This document shows positions 1-11,557 of a DNA stretch of 64,000 nt, piece by piece (positions within the stretch are counted from its first letter, which is position 1; every line of letters starts with the position of its first letter). The notes below the pieces were generated by a model. That model was not told the DNA's origin. It was given only the letters and a program-made list of their open reading frames with translations, and made no database searches. The position numbers and the translations under genes are program-made. Source of the stretch: Tricholomella constricta (Eukaryota; Basidiomycota; Agaricomycetes; Agaricales; Lyophyllaceae); contig JAACJP010000005.1 of NCBI GenBank assembly GCA_013368375.1, positions 248,001 through 312,000 on the forward strand, in the 5' to 3' direction.

Positions 1-343
1 AGGCAAAGTCGCATGAATCGTAGTTATCACTCCGAGATTTGGCAAGCAAACAGAAGAAAAGAAGAAGAAAAAGAAGAACAGAAAAGTGGAACTGGTGCTC
101 ACCATGACGCTGCATGACGCTCAAAAATTTTACCACGACCTTGGAGGAGGGTCGGATGAGCACCTGACGCTTGCCACGGCGTTCGGCATTGACGATGTTG
201 TTCTGTATATTACATTTCGTAAGTTAATTGGATATGGCCGGTGTGAGGACCACATACAAGGCAATCGTTCTGGTTTGAGGCTGTCAGTATGAAAATGGTT
301 GCATAGGACGCGAAGAACTCACCAGGACAGAGATGCGGACCAT
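1..343 (-). CDS. RPS22: 40S ribosomal protein uS8 (S15a/Rps22), 5' part, runs off the left edge
   Basis: Small-subunit ribosomal protein that binds the central domain of 18S rRNA. Three coding exons are visible on the minus strand: 323..343 (MVRISVL), a 12-nt exon at 258..269 (NDCL) and 103..202 ([11 protein letters not shown] to VMQRHG). Donors read GTGAGT, GTATGT and GTGAGC, with AG acceptors. The joined reading [20 protein letters not shown] is the conserved uS8 N terminus, followed by [18 protein letters not shown]. The next exon, expected to start with the conserved GYIGEFE, is not in the window, so about two thirds of the protein is missing. It is divergent from eS17 across a 286-bp spacer. 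The 12-nt exon is supported by splice sites on both sides and by the family alignment. Confidence 0.93.
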
Positions 344-629
344 TTTTGCGGATACTGACTGGGGAAACGGAGGAGAATTAGGAATCCGGAAACCCGATGA
401 GTGTCGTGCTATGGAAAGCGCGAGTCAAACGGGCTGTGGCAGAGACACCACACGAAATTTACCTGGCGGATGTTGAGGGCGTCGAGGGACTTGTGTAAAT
501 TTTGAAGCTGAGCTGGTCTGACGCGGTGGCGGTGCAGCTATACAGGACCAACAAGCCACTTCGGGATTCTCCGGTCTGGTCGCCAATCTTTACAGTCCCG
601 TCCCGCTCGACACACTCGACGAATTCAAC
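344..629. promoter_or_regulatory. bidirectional promoter spacer between two ribosomal protein genes
   Basis: These 286 bp lie between the start codons of uS8 (minus) and eS17 (plus) and hold no conserved coding sequence. Both promoters and both 5' UTRs must fit here, so shared control is likely. No specific factor site was identified. Confidence 0.6.
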
Positions 630-1276
630 ATGGTACGCCGACTCTGCACCTTGCAGCGGCCAGCATAATTGACGATAATAACAGGGCCGCGTTCGCACCA
701 AGACCACCAAGAGGGCTTCCCGCGTTCTCATCGAAAAATAGTCTGTCAATGTTATCTCAAAAGTACTACTCGTATCTGACACAGATACAGCTACCCTCGC
801 CTCACGCTCGACTTTCACACCAACAAGCGTATTATCGATGAAGTCGTGCGTTGTTTACATGTGGCCCAGGAAAATGCAGAAAGACTTACCGGAATCTAGG
901 CCGTCGTCCCCTCGAAGCGATTGCGCAACAAAATCTCCGGGTTCACCACCCATCTCATGAAGCGCATTCAGAAAGGCCCCGTGCGCGGCATTTCCTTCAA
1001 GCTGCAGGAGGAGGAGCGGGAACGCAAGGACAACTATGTCCCCGAGGTCTCTGCTCTCGATACCTCTGCTACCGGTCTCGAGGTCGACCCCCAAACAAAG
1101 GTACGAGCGTCTATTGATCCTGTGGTATGCGTGCGCCTTACGCTGGCGTTCAGGAACTCCTTGTTGCGCTCAACTTCGAGTCCATTCCCGTCAGCGTCAT
1201 GGTCCCGGTCGTTGCTGTGCCAGAGCGCGGGCCCCGAAGGGAGAGGCGGAACGTGCCTGGTGCTGGACGGCCATAG
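630..1276 (+). CDS. RPS17: 40S ribosomal protein eS17
   Basis: Ribosomal protein of the 40S subunit. Five exons: 630..632 (the ATG alone), 685..740, 791..845, 900..1100 and 1154..1276; 438 coding nt, 145 aa. The donor follows the start codon directly, an arrangement common in fungal ribosomal protein genes. Recognised by [20 protein letters not shown], then [31 protein letters not shown] and [20 protein letters not shown], all diagnostic of eS17; length is normal for the family. All four introns are 52-54 nt with consistent phase. The C-terminal tail ([18 protein letters not shown]) is a fungal-type extension. No defect was seen. Confidence 0.95.
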
Positions 1277-1483
1277 ATGCTGGGCGTGGTGTGAGATGTA
1301 CGTTCGGTCTTTGTGTGTTGAGGTTGTCAGTATGTACCATGACGCATGCCAAAAAATATATGTCGCTTCAACGTCTGGTTTGTGTATAATTGAGTCCACG
1401 CAAGCCTGAGCGGAAGTAATCACGTGTGCTCTAATCCACGTGTCAATCCGTCTTTTTCCTCTTGAACGACGACCTCGACGACG

Positions 1484-2910
1484 ATGGCAAAGAAAAAGAA
1501 CAAGCAGGTATGTATCTTGCATTTTCTGCGCTGGGCGACACTTATGACTACAGATTATCCGCCCCTGGTGCTGGTATTGTGAGCGAGAGTTTGAGGATGA
1601 GAAGGGTCCGTCGTCGAACACTCTTCATACATCGTCCGCAGCTCTAACCTGTCATCTCCAGTTCTAATGCAGCATCAGAAGGCGAAGCACTTCAAGTGCA
1701 ACATGTGTCCGCGCCGGCTCAACACTGCTGGAGGTCTCGCTGTCCATATTCAACAAGTTCACAAACTTGAACCCGAAAAGTACTCTTCTTCCTTGCCTGT
1801 CTGCTCCGTGAAACTGACATCTTTTCCTCAAGCCTGCCTCGTATCGAAAATGCTCTCCCTGGTCGAGATGGCTACGAAGTCGAAATCTTCGGCATGGTCG
1901 GTATACCCGCCCCCGATATCGCAGATTACAAGCGCCGCAAGGAAATCGAACTTGGCCTCTCTGCAGGCTCCATCTCTCAACCTCCTCAGAAGCGGCCCAA
2001 GATCGAGAATCGTGCTTTGACGGAAGAGGAGCTCAAGGCACAACTTGAGGCGCACAAGGCACTGATGGGTGTGAGTACGGGCTCAGATAACCCCGCCGCC
2101 GCCGAGTCCAGCACAGGCGCAGTGTACGGAGCTCCTCCACAGTCGTACTCTGCTCCTCCTGCGCCCATTCCCGGTGTACCTCCGATGGGTATGATGCCAC
2201 CTCCGGGCATGCCGCCGCCTGGGTTCTTCCCGGGTGGTCCTCCTCCCCCTGGCGCCTTCCCTGGGCAACCCCCGCCCTTCCCGCCATTCATGCCTGGATT
2301 CCCGCCTGGGTAGGTCTTGCCGCTGTTTAATATTTTCATGTAGTTGATTGACGCTCTTTCGTATCGTAGCCCTCCCCCGCCAGGATTCCCGCTGCCCCCA
2401 GGCTTCCCTCCGGGCGGCCCGCCTCCCTTTCCCCCTGCTCCTGGAGGACCACCTGGGGCTACCCGCCTTCCTTTCCCACCACCCCCTCAATTCGTTCCTG
2501 CCGCCGGAGCGTCCCCACTTCCCCCCTTCCCTCCCACTCCAGCTCAACCTCAACTAGCAGCCACCCCACCGCCCTCAGCACAGCAACCGTCTTTAGCTCC
2601 AGGTGCGCCCTCCTCGCAAACTCAAACACCTGAAGTGCAGGCCCCGCCAACGCAGCTGGTGCTGCCCAACACTGCGCTTGCGCAAACAAATCCTCCCTTC
2701 AAGAAATCGACGGTGCTGAAATACGACGACCCGAACTTCTCACCGGTGAGTCTCGTCTGCCTCTTCTTCCAGCGATCCCCTTGTTGATGTAGCGGTGTTT
2801 TGCAGGAGGAGCACCGGGCTATTCATCCGCGCTATTTCTGTCCGAAGCAAGGAGGGGCTGCCGAGGAGTCGCGCGGAAGGAAGCGTAAGAAGGCAGAGGA
2901 CTTCCTGTGA
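1484..2910 (+). CDS. BuGZ/ZNF207-like zinc-finger, proline-rich protein
   Basis: Six exons (1484..1507, 1554..1605, 1662..1779, 1833..2309, 2370..2745, 2806..2910), 383 aa. Two adjacent C2H2 fingers lie in about the first 60 residues: CWYCEREFEDEK then CNMCPRRLNTAGGLAVH. The text around them (MAKKKNKQ start, HQKAKHFKC, LPRIENALPGRDGYEVEIFG) matches the BuGZ/ZNF207 family, whose animal members bind microtubules and the spindle-checkpoint protein Bub3. The middle is a long low-complexity Pro/Gly region (PPPG and GFPPG repeats), the kind of sequence that lets BuGZ phase separate. The C terminus YDDPNFSPEEHRAIHPRYF sits where animal BuGZ has its Bub3-binding GLEBS motif; equivalence is an inference. 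It ends in a basic stretch GRKRKKAEDF, probably a nuclear signal. Confidence 0.88.
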
Positions 2911-4223
2911 CCAAACACAAGGTGCGATGCTCGCTGCAGATAAATCTCCGCATCCTTGCTGACTGCGTGGGTGACTCACAGTAGCGTGACGCACGCCAAT
3001 GGGAGACCCGATGAAGCAGCCAGAGCCCTCAACCGTCCGTCCCTATCCAATCGCGCTGCCCCCCCCCCTTCATTTTGCTGCCGGGCCGATACTTATCGTG
3101 TTTCTTTTTTTCATATTATCGAGTTGGGCGGCCTCCGCGCCGCAGACCAGTGGAATGAATGCAATGAATGCAAGACAGAGCGGTAGGCAACAGTACATTT
3201 ATCGTCGTCGTCGTCGTCATCTCCTCATCGTACCCCCTCGTGTAAATGATCGATGTACGTACTATGTCTTTTTTTTCTTTTTCTGCCGCTGTACTACGGT
3301 CGGTCGTTCTTCTTTTGCCTTTCTTTCCACCCCACTTCTTTCAATTTTATGGTTCCGTGTTGTTTGTGGCATGCAAAAGGTTCGTGTTCTGCATGGTTTG
3401 CTTCAATACTCAACCTGTGTAGTCCTTGCTTGTGCTGTGCCTGTGGCAGGGTGGAATCGAATCGGAGGAATTCGATGTAATTACCCCCTAATAATAACAC
3501 CTGAAGGGCGCTCTGACGATCGTACGTCGCAACACCCGCTACTTCGTAAGGTGATAAGCCAGCTAGCTGTCTACCATGACTGTTGTCCTTCAGCGCTGCT
3601 TGGGAACCCCTATACGAAAGATTTTAATAACACTTTGCAACACAATCGGCCCAGTTGGCCCCAGTTAGCGTCTTTTGTCACATATTCAAGAATCAAAGAG
3701 ATAGTGACTGATCGTAGCCTGGTTCGGACTCTCGTCTGGAAGGTCGAGGTAGGAAGGTGGTGACGTTCGAGGAAGATACGTGCCCTTACCGCTATTCGTT
3801 TTCGGAGGAGGAAAGTCAGCCCCGCTCGAGGAGTCGCGGTAGCCCGGGCATTGGGATGGGTATTGGGATTTGGATTGATGATCCGGGGGGCGTCGATCAT
3901 GGGTTGGGGATTTTGTATGATGATGGCTATTAGGAGTCATCGAACATGGTTTAGAATGGCCATGGTACTGTGGCCTTAAAATCCGAAACTGTAGGATGTC
4001 GAGGGCACATTACGAGCATCCATTTGTTTCAATATACTAGTGACAAACTTGCGCAACACATTATAACTACACTGTGTGGGATACCTTATTACAGGTGGAT
4101 TTGGAAGGTCATGAGTAAACAATCGGGTCTGCCAATAGTGGCTGAGCATATGGTCTCCAGGTTTCACCTGGTGGTGGCCATTGGTGAGTGGCTCTTCATC
4201 GGAGAAAGGTGCGTACTTTGCTT
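2911..4223. other. intergenic, no gene seen
   Basis: Spacer between the convergent BuGZ-like gene and the 177-aa gene. It contains a short run of GTC triplets near 3203-3220 and T-rich stretches. Open frames occur on both strands but show no recognisable family, splice pattern or composition change, so none is called. Confidence 0.6.
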
Positions 4224-4810
4224 TTAGCTCCACCTCCACTTCTTGGCATCGAAATACCACTTAGGCTGCTCCTGCTCCATTCCTAAAAATCGAGCTAGCT
4301 TTTCAACATCTTCAGTGGGGGGAATCCTCTTCATCGAGTAATTGCTATAAAGTTTGATGATGCGTGTTCCACCACCCTGTTTCACAACGTGAGGAAGGCG
4401 AATGCGGATAGAGGAAATTTTGAGCTCTTCCAGAATAGCTTTGACGGCAGCGTACATCGTATCAAGCTTCAACAGCATGATATCCCCCTCATAATCTCCA
4501 GCACATTCCTGTGATAAACCATGTTGACGAGCATACGCAAACAGAAACTCCTGTTCCGCAAGGTATCCGCAATGGATAAGGGGCGGCTTCGGAAGACCTT
4601 TCTTATTGGAAGGGATGAGGTGGTGATAAAGCACCGGAAGAGGGCCCACATCCAGCAGACGGGGGAAATCCTACCACATAGTTAAATTGTGACATTGATT
4701 CCGAGTTTATGAACGACACCTACCCTCTTCACGTCACATCTGCGGTTTTTGGGGGGAATTATGGGGATCACTTTATGGTCGTTTGGTACTAACGGACGGG
4801 AAAGAGACAT
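4224..4810 (-). CDS. conserved-looking protein of unknown function, 177 aa
   Basis: Function not recognised. Two exons: 4724..4810 (29 codons, MSLSRPLVPNDHKVIPIIPP) and 4224..4670, joined by a 53-nt intron with donor GTAGGT and acceptor TAG, phase 0. The start was set at 4810 because the frame extends through the intron to an ATG there and gives a coherent N terminus; the later ATG at 4649 would cut it off. The protein is soluble, with no signal peptide or membrane segment. Notable parts: a Pro-rich N terminus, a helical middle (YAAVKAILEELKISS), a basic patch IRIRLPHVVKQGGGTRIIKL and an aromatic end (KWYFDAKKWRWS). The tight intron and full-length frame argue for a real gene. Confidence 0.6.
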
Positions 4811-5529
4811 GTCCAATAAACTGGTGTTGGTGTGTTGGAGAGACAAAAGCAGATAGTGCACTTGTTATTGTGACAGGTCTGTCACGGTCACTGCGTCATG
4901 TCTCGTCTACTTACTTACAAGTCTGGAACAGAACCTGGTTTTCCGATGGTCCCAAGCACTATCGGTCTGTTGCATTAGGAAGAACAGCACTTGATGGGAC
5001 AGGATAGAGTCGACAAATAAATTGAGTAAGGAGGGGAAGGAAATCCGGAACTTTGAAAAGTGTGGTGATGTTCGCCCCTTCAAGGGGCCTCATATTTGTC
5101 CTGGCGTTTGAGGCACCGTCCGCCGACAATTCCCCGTGCATAGATTCAACGTCCTCCCCGGGCACACGCACTCGTGAAACCGCTAGCCAAATTGTGTCAG
5201 TCGTAGGGAACGACAGGTCAGAGCTAGCGTGTGCGTAGCTGTAGGAGGCGGACCGTGTCGCTATCAGGGAGTCCCGAACATGTCCAAAGGGTAAAGCATT
5301 TTTGCGACGCTACACGCACGATATCGTCCTCGCGCTCTTCTTTACGCACTGTCCGATGGACTGACAACGAGTCGTGTCGTGCAAAGCTGCGCTGATCCGC
5401 CGTTCTTGAGCTCTCCAGTGGTTGATTGGCAGCCTTTAAGTGCCTTCCATTGGAAAACCTTGTTCAGAAGATGAGAACGTTTCGACAGCGTTACGTATGC
5501 ACTGTACCATGGGATTGGGCGAAGACGTC
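4811..5529. other. intergenic, no gene seen
   Basis: No supported coding sequence. Short open frames on both strands lack homology-like motifs. It contains the promoter of the 177-aa gene and the 3' flank of the first DUF6533-type gene. Confidence 0.55.
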
Positions 5530-6830
5530 CTATGGGCCGCTCGTTGTACCACATGCTGTTTCTGAGTCTTCCGATCCAACTTTTTCGGTTTCAATATGTG
5601 TCGTGAGTTCAGGGGAACTGCATGCCGTATCCGTATGTAGCCCTTGCATGTTCAGAATGAGACGACAAGTCTGAGCGTAGTTCAGTAACGCTAATATGAG
5701 GCTAAAGAGAAGGGGCACACCAGAATTGATAGAAGCGATATGGGCCACCTATGGAGGGTGAAATTGTTATCACGAATAAGAAGAGCTAAGATATCACGTA
5801 CGGAAACATTGCTTGTGCCACGATAGGTATCAAGTACGTGTATGGGGTGACTGTTGCTAGCAGAGCTGAGCATCGAGGATATGAGCACGTATAACCTATA
5901 TGCATGCTGGTGTCACTTACCACTGACGACGGCAAAGATCAACGCTCCGTCGCGTAACATCAGGTGAACGATGGGAGCACGGCTCAGTCCATCACGTCGT
6001 CCGACGTTCCTCTTGTGAATGGTCAATATCCACAGGAAGGTGTGCCTCAAGAGGGAAAATGCGCTTCCAAACGAAGGCTCGTGAGCGAACACAGAACAAG
6101 CAACGAATAATTTCAATATCATACTCACCTAAAATATGCGAATTCAAAGGGGGGGTCTCGCACGGCACATGCCTCGTCGAAGTGCAAGCGGTGAACTGTG
6201 CGAATGCCGCATAAGCCGGAGACACTCAGTCCTGCGATCATTGCAACGGCCAGGAGCACAAATATTTTCCGGCTTTTATGGTATAATGCGTATACTGTCT
6301 ATACGTCACCAAAAAAGGATGCATGCGAGGGGAAAAAGACACACTCACGTCGCAGTGACAGCACGATTTCAAGGGTGAACATCATGCTGAGGAAGGAGAC
6401 CAACAGCAACGCAAACCAAAAATGGCACATATCGGCGGATGGATCACGGTGGTGGCTAGCGGGCCAAGCATTGCGATGGAGTTGGCTCTGATACATGCAG
6501 AGTCAAGAAAATATCAGATGCCAGATTGCGAACAACGCACATCTCTGAACATATTCCGAAATATCTTGAAAATATGTACAGCCTCTTCACAGCTGTAGTC
6601 GGTGACCTTGGGATAGGGATATATTTCACGCGAGACGCACATATAACACCAGGGAACTTACTTCCAGATATGCCGGTACTCGTGATCGCAGTTTATCAGG
6701 CTATCCCATAAAAGCAAAGTTAGTGAAGCAACTGTGAACAGTGACATAATTAGCAGTCTCTTCTTTATCAAACAAGAGAACAGAATCGCCCACAAGATGA
6801 ACAGTTTCGAACGAAGTATAGTGGTCGCAT
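5530..6830 (-). pseudogene. DUF6533-type multi-pass membrane protein, frameshifted copy
   Basis: A basidiomycete-expanded family of polytopic membrane proteins of unknown function. Exons can be followed one by one against the intact paralog at 19109..20564: start MRPLYFVRNCSS at 6830, then LLLWDSLINCDHEYRHIW, KSPTTAVKRLYIFSRYFG, ANSIAMLGPLA, FTLEIVLSLR, YALYHKSRKIFVLLAV, CGIRTVHRLHFDEAC, RHTFLWILTIHKRNVGR, YTYLIPIVAQAMFP, WPISLLSIL and TCRLILNMQ, ending TTSGP at 5530. Splice sites are intact throughout. The frame breaks once, in exon 4 at the A5 run 6418..6422 (T5 on the coding strand), where the region is 2 nt longer than the paralog. One more T would restore the frame, so a homopolymer error or a very young lesion is possible. 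Confidence 0.72.
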
Positions 6831-8019
6831 GAACAGCAAAGGGAAGAAGCAATCGTTTGGTTGGGTGAGAACAAAAGTCGCCCGTCGAGTCTCGACGATT
6901 TACACACCTTATTCAGGCCGAACTCAGGGTCGCGACCTTTCGATTGGTTTGATCCCGATAATTCCCCTCTCACGCGTACCGTCCCTCGCGTCACATGGAG
7001 ACCTGAAGATATGTTTGGTGGGAATCATGTTCTGATGGGCAGCTGATTAGTACGGCTAATCAGGCGGCGTGGCGCGCGGCCCGGAGGACGCTGAGGGCCA
7101 CTTCTCGGACTTTGAAAATTAATCACGGCTGAGGGCTCCAAGTCTTCAATCCGTCTGGTGTGTATCCAATGTGTATCCGCCAGTACATCACCTGCGCACC
7201 TCTTTTACTTCGTCTAAACATTGTTTTAAAACATAAGCAGGTTCGTTCAAGTTTTTTATATTCTCATTACTCACGTGCTCGTTTCTCGGCTGCTTGAGAG
7301 TCGACGGTGACGCTTTACAACTGAAAATTTGGATTGTACTCTGTAATAAGATCCTCGTCAGTAGAAAAACTCTCATGCCAGCTTTACATCGTGTAACTAG
7401 ACATAAATCATCGTAGAAACCCGCGAACATGGCTTCGGTCGCATCGGACTGGGTCACTGGCCTTTATTTACATTCCAGCTCCGGATCTGTGAGGGAGTGT
7501 TCCGAATGGGGGCAATGCGGACGCTATAGTATAGCGTCCGCAATATTCGTTGCAATGATGCTTATGGAGCCGGATGGAGGGGTCAATTCAAGGTATGACA
7601 TGAAAGGGACCGAAGGATGCGAATTACTGAGTGTCCTTGGCTTTGTCGTCCTGACCGGAGATCATCTGGAAATATAGTCTGAAAGTGGCACCCAAGGCAA
7701 AGAACTTTACAGGGCAACTTGCAGCCCTCGACGTCTGTCTCGGTAAGCCTCGGCGAAATGTTGAAACCAGGACGCGTGGGGGACCGCCGAGCCAGCGGTT
7801 TATAAGTTACACGCTCCGTAAATTCTCGTGGGTGCGCGCGAGATACACAGGCTCGAGCTCCCTGACTGACATCATATTCTCACAGCCATTCATCCCTTCA
7901 GATGCCGACCCGTTCTTGAAAGTCGCCTTGGAAGTTGGCCAGCTTTTGCCTCAGACACGGCCCATTCTCGCCTTTTGTCTTTCCGTTAGGTTGACCGCTA
8001 CGTGGAAATTGGTTTGCCT
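6831..8019. other. intergenic, no gene seen
   Basis: Lies between two DUF6533-type copies. Several 60-120 aa open frames exist (for example around 7685-8041 on +) but none has a recognisable domain or splice structure. Confidence 0.5.
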
Positions 8020-8640
8020 TCATGGGCCGCTCGTTCGTTGAACGGTGAGAGAGAATATATCGCCCATAAGTATGAGAAATTGAGATCCCTTCGATTTCGT
8101 TGTGAGTTCCGGTGTGCAGATCTGTGACCATTGCATACTGAGAGACGACATGTCTGGACATGATACTCGTTGTAAAACAACACGCCTCACCTCAAAGTAT
8201 ACATATCCGTACGGTGGCTTGTGCACTGCACACGCCCAACAGACATGCGGACATAGCATTATAACGTGAGACCCGCTCCAGCGGTCATCATGAAGACAAG
8301 AAGTGCATTAACGTCCAGACTCCTATAATATAGAGTGACAATACCACTTCAAGGTTCAACAGCAGTATAAAGCAAGAGGGCAGCTTGAAGGCATGCCAAG
8401 CTTGAGTCGTATAAAGCGCTAAGGCTACAAATTGAAGACATACGTTTGCCAACAACTCATTATATCGCGAGAAGATATACCGTGACACCCCCTTCTCGCG
8501 TCCTCAGAAGGGACTACGGACATTACTGCGCATGGCGTCAAGCTCCTTCCTTTAGACTCACTTCTAGATATGCTGGTACCCGTGGTTGCAGTCAATGAAG
8601 CTATCTATCTCATACTAGGGCGATCTACGCCGAAGCTATA
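8020..8640 (-). pseudogene. DUF6533-type membrane protein, degenerate relic
   Basis: Remnant of the same family as 5530..6830, on the same strand. Recognisable pieces in order: DSFIDCNHGYQHI followed by a stop where the paralogs have Trp (near 8570-8615), FILLLNLEVVLSLY (near 8330-8380), CAVHKPPYGYVYF (near 8200-8230) and a tail ending RTSGP at 8020, matching the TTSGP end of the other copy. The pieces lie in different frames with stops between them and the CRLILNMQ motif is scrambled, so the gene is dead. Boundaries are approximate. Confidence 0.6.
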
Positions 8641-9308
8641 GCAAAATTACTCAGAGCTCGTCGAGCTCTGAACAGGTACAAGACACTCACTCACCAAGCG
8701 GAGTAATTCTGAATGAAATGTGGTAATTCCAAACGAATCGAGTGAGACTGTCAAAAAAAAAGAGCGTGTGAGCTGAAGGTGGTCCAGAAGGCATAAGCAG
8801 GTCGGTAAGAGGCTGAGCTAAGAGCAGAGCACGATATTGGGTTAGCCATTTCGCTTTGCAGGAGACATGTATTCGATAGGATTGCTCCCGCCTCCCTGAC
8901 ATAACGTTATCAAAGACACTTGGCAATCCACTGTGGCAGATGTGTACCAAAGCTGTCCTGACTTGGCCCCCGCCAAATCTGATACGAAAACTTTGGCCCT
9001 GGTGGTAAGGACTTAGATCGGATTCCCTAAAATCTGCAGGGATATAGTAGGTTTACAATGAACGGGTAGGTTGATTGACTGCTGCTGTTGTCTGCGGAGA
9101 GCCAGTCAATCAGAAATTCTTCAAAAGCTCCGCCGAATACTCAGGTAGTTCAGCGACAATCTCTCACAGATGTCTGCCTCTCCATACAACGGGCAAACTG
9201 TCAAGAGGTAAGCTGCGTCGACAACATGGAATTGCAATATCATATCTCCACGTTCAAAGCATACAACACGAGTGCGACGCTCTGCGAAGCGAGCGAGCAG
9301 ATACGTCC
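8641..9308. other. intergenic, no gene seen
   Basis: Contains an A8 run near 8753 and short open frames without family features. It ends at the zuotin stop codon. Confidence 0.5.
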
Positions 9309-10878
9309 TCACGCACCCTCCTCCGCCGCACGCTGCTGCCTCCTCGCCTTCTTTGCGGCATTCGCAGCTGCCGCCTTCGCCTTCTTTGCCTCTGCACGGG
9401 CGGCCTAGAAATTCCATTGTCAGCACACTCTGCTTTGTAAAGAAAATGCAAAGCGAAGGGCGCGAACGAACCTTTTCCTCTTCCTCCTTCTTCTTGGCCT
9501 CCTCTTCGGCCTTCTTCTTCTCTTCCTCCTCTTGCGCTTTGGTCTTGTTCGGGGGCTTACCCGGCTGCGCAGCAGCCTTCTTCGCCTCTCGCGCCTCCTT
9601 CTCTTGCTGTTTGATCAGCTTGATGCGGGGGTCAAGGCTGAAGGCGGTGTTTGCTCAGTCACTGATCGTACGATATCAAAAGGAAGCCGGAAAATAACCT
9701 GAGAGTAAGATCAACAAGCCCACGGAGCTTCGCCGTGTCCTCCTTCTTTCTCCTCGCGCGCTCGGACTTGTTCTTCTTTTCAGTGTACCGCTTATCGTCA
9801 CGGCTTCGCACATAAAAGTTAACCTCACATCCCTGCCGAGGAAGGAATTGAAGCAACACACCTGTCGCTGCCCTCGTTGACCTCCTTGTCCCACCACTCG
9901 AAGCTGCGCCAGCTGTCAAAGTTATACCAGAAGTCGTAGAAGCCCTCAACCTCAGCCTTAGTCGCGTCGAGCTTGCCGAGACCCGGGACGGGTTGCACGC
10001 GGGAGAAGCGCGAGTAGAGCTCAAAGATGGGGGCGAAAGTCTTGAAAAAGTCGAGTTTCTTGTTCTGTGATGAGATGATAAGATTGCGGGAAGTCCAACC
10101 ATTTTTAGGCAAAAATCCCACCTTGAATTCGGTAGCGGTGATGAGAGTGAGGTCCTCCTCGGACTCGAGGAATGCAGGATCGACGGAGTCGAACTGGCGG
10201 CGCTTCTCAGCGTTGGTGAGGACCTCGTGGGCCTTCTGGATGCACTTGAAGAAGGCATCGTCGTTGGTATTTTGGTTCACGTTGATGCCGAGGATAGTCT
10301 CGTTGGGCGAGTTCGATGCCTTCTTGTCGGGGTGGTGCTTCAGCACCTTTTTACGATCTATAAGATCATCGATGGTAATTATAGACGTAAGAATAATTTT
10401 TTTGAGACGTACGTGCGATCTTGATCTGTTCAGCGGTTGCCTGATACCTGAATTTTGAAAGACCGAGAACTGCATAATGGTCTTGTTTCTGTAGGATTAG
10501 GGGCGAGTCATAAGGGAAAGGTAGATGGCAGAAGCGATAAAGGCAACACACCTTCCATTCCTTGGGATCGAGTGCCAGTAGGTCTTCTGGCTCCTCCTCA
10601 TCGCCAACACCGTGATCATCTTCGGCGGCACCCTCTGCAGCAAGGAGTTTCTCTTTGGCCTCGCGTTCGGAGGCAATATGCGCGTCGAACGAGTCAAAAT
10701 CGTGAGCATGGTGCAGGGCGAGGCGCAGATGGTTGAGGTGGGCATGGCCTACAGGCAAAAGGATACGGTGTCCTGAGGGATGCGGCGCAGTCAGACGCGA
10801 GCTCGACGACGCCACAGGAGGGGTATAGCCCTTGGGAAGAGCAGGAGCAGTGATGGGGAGCGTCTGAACGGTCGCCAT
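9309..10878 (-). CDS. ZUO1: zuotin, ribosome-associated J-domain co-chaperone
   Basis: J-protein of the ribosome-associated complex (with Ssz1) that stimulates Ssb-type Hsp70 on nascent chains. Seven exons: 10552..10878, 10413..10488, 10122..10357, 9862..10064, 9699..9803, 9472..9637 and 9309..9404; all phases agree, about 402 aa. The J domain starts at DHYAVLGLSKFRYQATAEQI (about residue 112), with HPD at about 143-145. The zuotin homology domain follows (FFKCIQKAHEVLTNAEKRRQ, FDSVDPAF, LDFFKTFAPIFELYSRFS, FYDFWYNFDSWRSFEWWD). A charged Lys/Glu/Ala-rich C-terminal helix (KKAEEEAKKKEEEEK, RARAEAKKAKAA), the ribosome/rRNA-binding region, ends RRQQRAAEEGA. A four-helix bundle as in some longer homologs was not seen. 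Confidence 0.93.
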
Positions 10879-10997
10879 TTTTGAGTCCAGTCAAAGTAGT
10901 GGACCTGATATGATCGCTGCGGCACTTTTTTTCTGTCGTGTTGTGGCTTGTTGTTCATGGGCTCCCGTTTTTGGACGCGCGAGGCTAAAAAAGAAAC

Positions 10998-11079
10998 TGT
11001 CCCAGAGAGACTTGAACTCTCGATCTTCCGATTGGAGAGTATAACAGTCGGACGCCGTAACCAACTAAGCCATGGGACA
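10998..11079 (-). tRNA. tRNA-Asn(GUU) with a 9-nt intron
   Basis: On the minus strand the ends pair perfectly (TGTCCCA with TGGGACA, 7 bp). The A box (TGGCTTAGTTGG) and B box (GTTCAAGTCTC) are present and the T stem is GAGAG/CTCTC. The anticodon stem is TCCGA/TCGGA; the loop reads CTGTTA, an intron of 9 nt (11033..11041), then A. The anticodon GTT is at 11043..11045. The intron sits at the canonical position after base 37. Length 82 = 73 + 9. It lies between the zuotin 5' end and the kinase 3' end. Confidence 0.92.
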
Positions 11080-11557
11080 CTTGTTTGAAGTTTGACAATG
11101 TCTCTCCATGTATCTGGTTGAAATGAGTGGCGCAAGCTGCCGCTTGCAGTCGGCTTACATCTTCTCTAAGGAAGTGGAGTCAATGCATTGCGTACAATGG
11201 ACATTCCCTACCATACACAACACAACAGATAGCGCCTCAGAGTCATAATTAACGCCACACGCCACAATTCTTGACTCTTTGTACACCTGTCCCTCAATAT
11301 CTGTAACTAATCAAGCGTCAAAGTTCCATAGAAAAAAAAAATTAACCCTCACGACGTATTATCTTACATGCACAAACGCAAAGTACACAAACGGACACAT
11401 GGACATATTCAAAGCATTCGTGAGGAAGATTCATTCACTCCCACGCCCACGTCGCTTTCCCAAGCTCCAACCACCCATCCTCCGTTACTCTGAACACCAC
11501 AAACGCCGAGGGCTCAAGTGCCAACATCCTGGCCCCCCGCACGATCTTGTCATCCTT

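Noticed and set aside
2999..3763. 254-codon open frame (+)
   Set aside because: Low-complexity, Cys/Phe/Arg-rich text with no domain, in the 3' flank of the BuGZ-like gene; no splice or start support.
6660..6840. A second frameshift in the DUF6533-type copy at its exon 2-3 border
   Set aside because: Using the acceptor just before TCACCGACTACAG restores the frame and matches the intact paralog.
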